NCBI RefSeq assembly: GCF_016900045.1
Contig: NZ_JACSNP010000014.1
Coordinates: 1 to 44,883, forward strand
Length of the DNA: 44,883 nt
Reading direction: 5' to 3'
From: Fusobacterium mortiferum
GTDB taxonomy: Bacteria; Fusobacteriota; Fusobacteriia; Fusobacteriales; Fusobacteriaceae
Shown here piece after piece: positions 42,742 through 44,883 of the stretch. Made by a program: the position numbers and the translations under genes. How positions within the stretch are numbered: position 1 is the stretch's first letter; every line of letters begins with the position of its first letter. The notes below the pieces were generated by a model. It was not told where the DNA came from. It worked only from the letters and a program-made list of their open reading frames with translations, and did not search any database.

Positions 42742-44706
42742 ATGTTTAGTGTTGATTTAGGATTTCCCGTATTAGGTGCTACTGTACTTGAAACTGGAAT
42801 TAATTTTGGTATCTATTGTAAAAATAAAAAAAATGTAACTTTAAATATATATGATTTTGCTCATAATACAGAGCCTACTTTTTCATTAAAATTGGATGAA
42901 AACTTAAATAAGACCGGTGATATTTGGCATATTTTCTTGAGAAAAGCTAAGGAAGGACTTATCTATACATGGAATATAGAGGATTCTCCTGAACTTTTAG
43001 ATCCCTATGCTCTATCTTATACAAACCATAAAAATTGTTCTAAGAAAAAATCTATTGCTGTTAAACAAGAACTTTTCAAAGAAAGACATCTAAACACCCC
43101 TTTAAGTGAAACTATAATATATGAAGTTCATGTTAAATTATTCACACAAAATCTAAATTCCTATGTTAAATTTCCTGGTAAATATAAAGGCTTTTTAGAA
43201 AAGATACCCTATTTAAAAGATTTAGGAATTACAGCTGTAGAGCTTTTACCTATCTATGAATGGGATGAATATACTGGAAGATTTGACGGAAATAATAAGC
43301 CGTTAGAAAATATCTGGGGTTATAATCCAATAAGTTTTTTTGCTCCTACTAAAAAATTTGCCACTAGTAAAAATTTAGATAGCATTAGTGAAATTATTGA
43401 ATTAAAAGAATTAATAAAAGAGCTTCATAACAACGGAATTGAAGTTATACTTGATGTCGTTTATAATCATACTGCTGAAAGTGGAGTAGGAGGATATCTT
43501 TATAACTTTAAAGCTATGAGCAATAAAGATTTTTATATTTTAGAAGATGATGGTATTAATTACAAAAACTATTCTGGTTGCGGAAATACTTTTAATTGTA
43601 ATAGTGTTATAGGAAAAGATATCATAATAAACTCATTGAGATATTGGTATTTAGATATGGGAGTAGATGGATTTAGATTTGACTTAGCTCCTATACTTGG
43701 AAGAGATGAAAATGGACAATGGGGAGCTCATTCGGTACTCAGTGATATAGCTCAAGACCCTATTCTTTCACATTGCAAACTTATTTCTGAAAGTTGGGAT
43801 TTAGGTGGATACTATGTTGGAGATATGCCTGCTGGCTGGAGCGAATGGAATGGAAAGTATAGAGATGTTGTAAGAAAATTTATTAAGGGAGATTTTGGGC
43901 AGATTCCAGAACTTTTAAAAAGAATATTTGGAAGTCCTGATATTTTTAAAAGAGATAATCGTTCACCATATAGTAGTATAAATTTTATAAGTTGTCATGA
44001 TGGTTTTACTCTCTATGATTTAGTAAGTTATAATACAAAGCACAATATTAGTAATGGAGAAAATAATAGAGATGGTGAAAATCATAATAATTCATATAAC
44101 TGGGGTGAGGAAGGAGAATCTAAAAGTTTAGATATTTTATCTTTAAGAAAAAAACAAATAAAAAATTTCTTTCTTATTTTAATGATTTCCCAAGGTGTAC
44201 CTATGTTCTTAATGGGAGATGAATGTGGAAGAACCCAAAGCGGTAACAATAATGCTTACTGCCAAGATAATGAAACTACTTGGTTTGACTGGGAAAGGGC
44301 AAAAGAATTTGAAGATATTAGAGTGTTTGTTAAAAATATGATTAAATTAAGAAAGAATTACTCTATTTTTAAAAAAGATACATATTGGGAATGTGATGAT
44401 TGTAAAACTAGCGATGTTATTCTTCATGGAATTAAACTAAATTCCCCTGATTTTTCGTATCACTCTTTAAGCATTGCTTTTGAATTAAAAGATATTCAAA
44501 CTGATACTAAATTTTATATTGCTCTAAACTCATATTTTGGTGACTTACAGTTTGAACTTCCTAAATTAGAAAAAGGTAAAAAATGGTATCCATTAGTTGA
44601 TACATTTAAAGAAGATAAAGAGAATTTTTCAACGGAAACTCCTCCTTTAGAAAAAAATACATATCTTGTTAAATCAAGAAGTTCTATCATTTTAATAAGT
44701 AAATAA
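42742..44706 (+). CDS. glgX: Glycogen debranching enzyme (GlgX/isoamylase type)
   Basis: Hydrolyses alpha-1,6 branches in glycogen or limit dextrin. The 654-aa GH13 protein has an N-terminal CBM48 domain (about 8-95), a barrel with WGYNPISFFAP at 192-202, VVYNHTAESG at 239-248, and the GlgX/TreX-type GCGNTFNCN at 279-287. The catalytic set is D314 (GFRFDLAP), E350 (LISESWD) and D420 (ISCHDGF). GlgX and TreX isoamylases share these motifs; a pullulanase is less likely. AAGGAGAG precedes the ATG. It is not in the glycogen operon and has its own promoter, so debranching may be regulated apart from synthesis. Confidence 0.9.
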   Translation: MFSVDLGFPVLGATVLETGINFGIYCKNKKNVTLNIYDFAHNTEPTFSLKLDENLNKTGDIWHIFLRKAKEGLIYTWNIEDSPELLDPYALSYTNHKNCSKKKSIAVKQELFKERHLNTPLSETIIYEVHVKLFTQNLNSYVKFPGKYKGFLEKIPYLKDLGITAVELLPIYEWDEYTGRFDGNNKPLENIWGYNPISFFAPTKKFATSKNLDSISEIIELKELIKELHNNGIEVILDVVYNHTAESGVGGYLYNFKAMSNKDFYILEDDGINYKNYSGCGNTFNCNSVIGKDIIINSLRYWYLDMGVDGFRFDLAPILGRDENGQWGAHSVLSDIAQDPILSHCKLISESWDLGGYYVGDMPAGWSEWNGKYRDVVRKFIKGDFGQIPELLKRIFGSPDIFKRDNRSPYSSINFISCHDGFTLYDLVSYNTKHNISNGENNRDGENHNNSYNWGEEGESKSLDILSLRKKQIKNFFLILMISQGVPMFLMGDECGRTQSGNNNAYCQDNETTWFDWERAKEFEDIRVFVKNMIKLRKNYSIFKKDTYWECDDCKTSDVILHGIKLNSPDFSYHSLSIAFELKDIQTDTKFYIALNSYFGDLQFELPKLEKGKKWYPLVDTFKEDKENFSTETPPLEKNTYLVKSRSSIILISK

Positions 44707-44725
44707 TTATTTAATTACCAAATTT

Positions 44726-44760
44726 AACTACTCAGCTACTAAAATTATAGCTGAGTAGTT
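44726..44760. repeat. Perfect 13-bp inverted repeat after glgX
   Basis: Arms 44726-44738 and 44748-44760 pair perfectly around a 9-base loop. No T run follows on the plus strand (an A run does), so it is not a normal terminator. It could protect the 3' end of the glgX message or be part of a two-hairpin terminator with the next repeat. Confidence 0.6.
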
Positions 44761-44800
44761 AAAAAAACTCAAGAGTGTGAACTCTTGAGTTTTTTATTTT
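44761..44800. terminator. Bidirectional terminator between glgX and ridA
   Basis: A perfect stem (44761-44776 with 44781-44796 in part, core 11 bp) around a GTGA loop. An A run flanks one side and a long T run the other, so it serves both the plus-strand glgX and the minus-strand ridA. Confidence 0.85.
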
Positions 44801-44805
44801 TATAA

Positions 44806-44883
44806 CTATTTTACAGCTATAACTTCTATTTCAACTTTTACATCTTTTGGTAATCTTGCTACTTCTACACAAGCTCTTGCTGG
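44806..44883 (-). CDS. ridA: RidA family enamine/imine deaminase, C-terminal end (partial)
   Basis: The last 25 residues of a gene entering from the right edge and ending in TAG at 44808-44806. The visible end, ARACVEVARLPKDVKVEIE then VIAVK, is the RidA/YjgF signature, including the Arg and Glu (R3 and E18 of the visible part) that match the conserved substrate-binding pair. RidA hydrolyses reactive 2-aminoacrylate. The start and most of the gene lie outside the window. Confidence 0.85.
   Translation of the reverse strand, partial: PARACVEVARLPKDVKVEIEVIAVK

Noticed and set aside
1..44883. CRISPR arrays, insertion sequences, phage genes, integrases
   Set aside because: I saw no spaced direct repeats, transposase or integrase motifs; base composition is even and all genes are chromosomal housekeeping or envelope types.

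Overview
The window is a gene-dense stretch of a low-GC diderm chromosome, almost certainly from the Fusobacteriota (Fusobacterium or a close relative such as Cetobacterium). Reasons: very AT-rich intergenic DNA and codon use; Firmicutes-like enzyme types (zinc-ribbon L31, GlgC/GlgD pair, RNase HI with a hybrid-binding domain); and, in the same chromosome, outer-membrane genes (an LptD-like barrel protein and the LPS-heptose gene rfaE2). There are about 43 protein genes, one of them (50 aa, 19427-19579) easily missed, and one cut off by the right edge (ridA). I see no rRNA or tRNA gene, CRISPR array, insertion sequence or prophage. The left edge holds what looks like a stable-RNA type promoter firing out of the window.

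Layout. 1-4250: manA (minus), then a plus-strand run galM, split lysO, an 86-aa unknown gene and a DJ-1 family gene. 4290-16723: minus-strand housekeeping block: cca; lptD-like gene followed by thrS; thioredoxin; a tightly overlapped unit rfaE2-tsaE-tsaB-rubredoxin/FAD reductase; a CoA-type Nudix hydrolase; upp; rpmE. 16881-19367: plus-strand rnhA, a YwaF-like membrane protein and a TDT-family transporter. 19427-24863: a six-gene minus-strand unit of membrane and exported proteins (mscS, nuclease, M32 carboxypeptidase, DUF2207, lemA, 50-aa membrane protein). 25059-35498: a seven-gene glycogen operon, trmB-malQ-glgP-glgB-glgC-glgD-glgA. 35696-36298: two small membrane-protein genes with their own promoter and terminator. 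36354-42612: ankyrin lipoprotein, typA, truB, a DUF4015 protein, HU and a CAP-domain protein. 42742-44706: glgX (plus) and the tail of ridA.

How it fits together. The dominant theme is storage polysaccharide. GlgC/GlgD make ADP-glucose, GlgA polymerises it, GlgB branches it, GlgP and MalQ shorten and rearrange chains, and the separately transcribed GlgX debranches. The first gene of the main operon is a TrmB-type sugar-sensing regulator, and a perfect 8-bp inverted repeat sits just downstream of a good sigma70-type promoter in front of it, which suggests autoregulation of the whole operon. manA and galM add entry points for hexoses. The remaining genes are translation and tRNA modification (thrS, cca, truB, tsaB, tsaE, typA, rpmE), envelope assembly and redox functions. 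Non-ATG starts (TTG for cca, trxA, truB, glgB; GTG for rnhA, nudL, trmB and the 50-aa gene) and extended -10 (TGn) promoters are frequent. All functional names rest on motifs read by eye; no database search was run.
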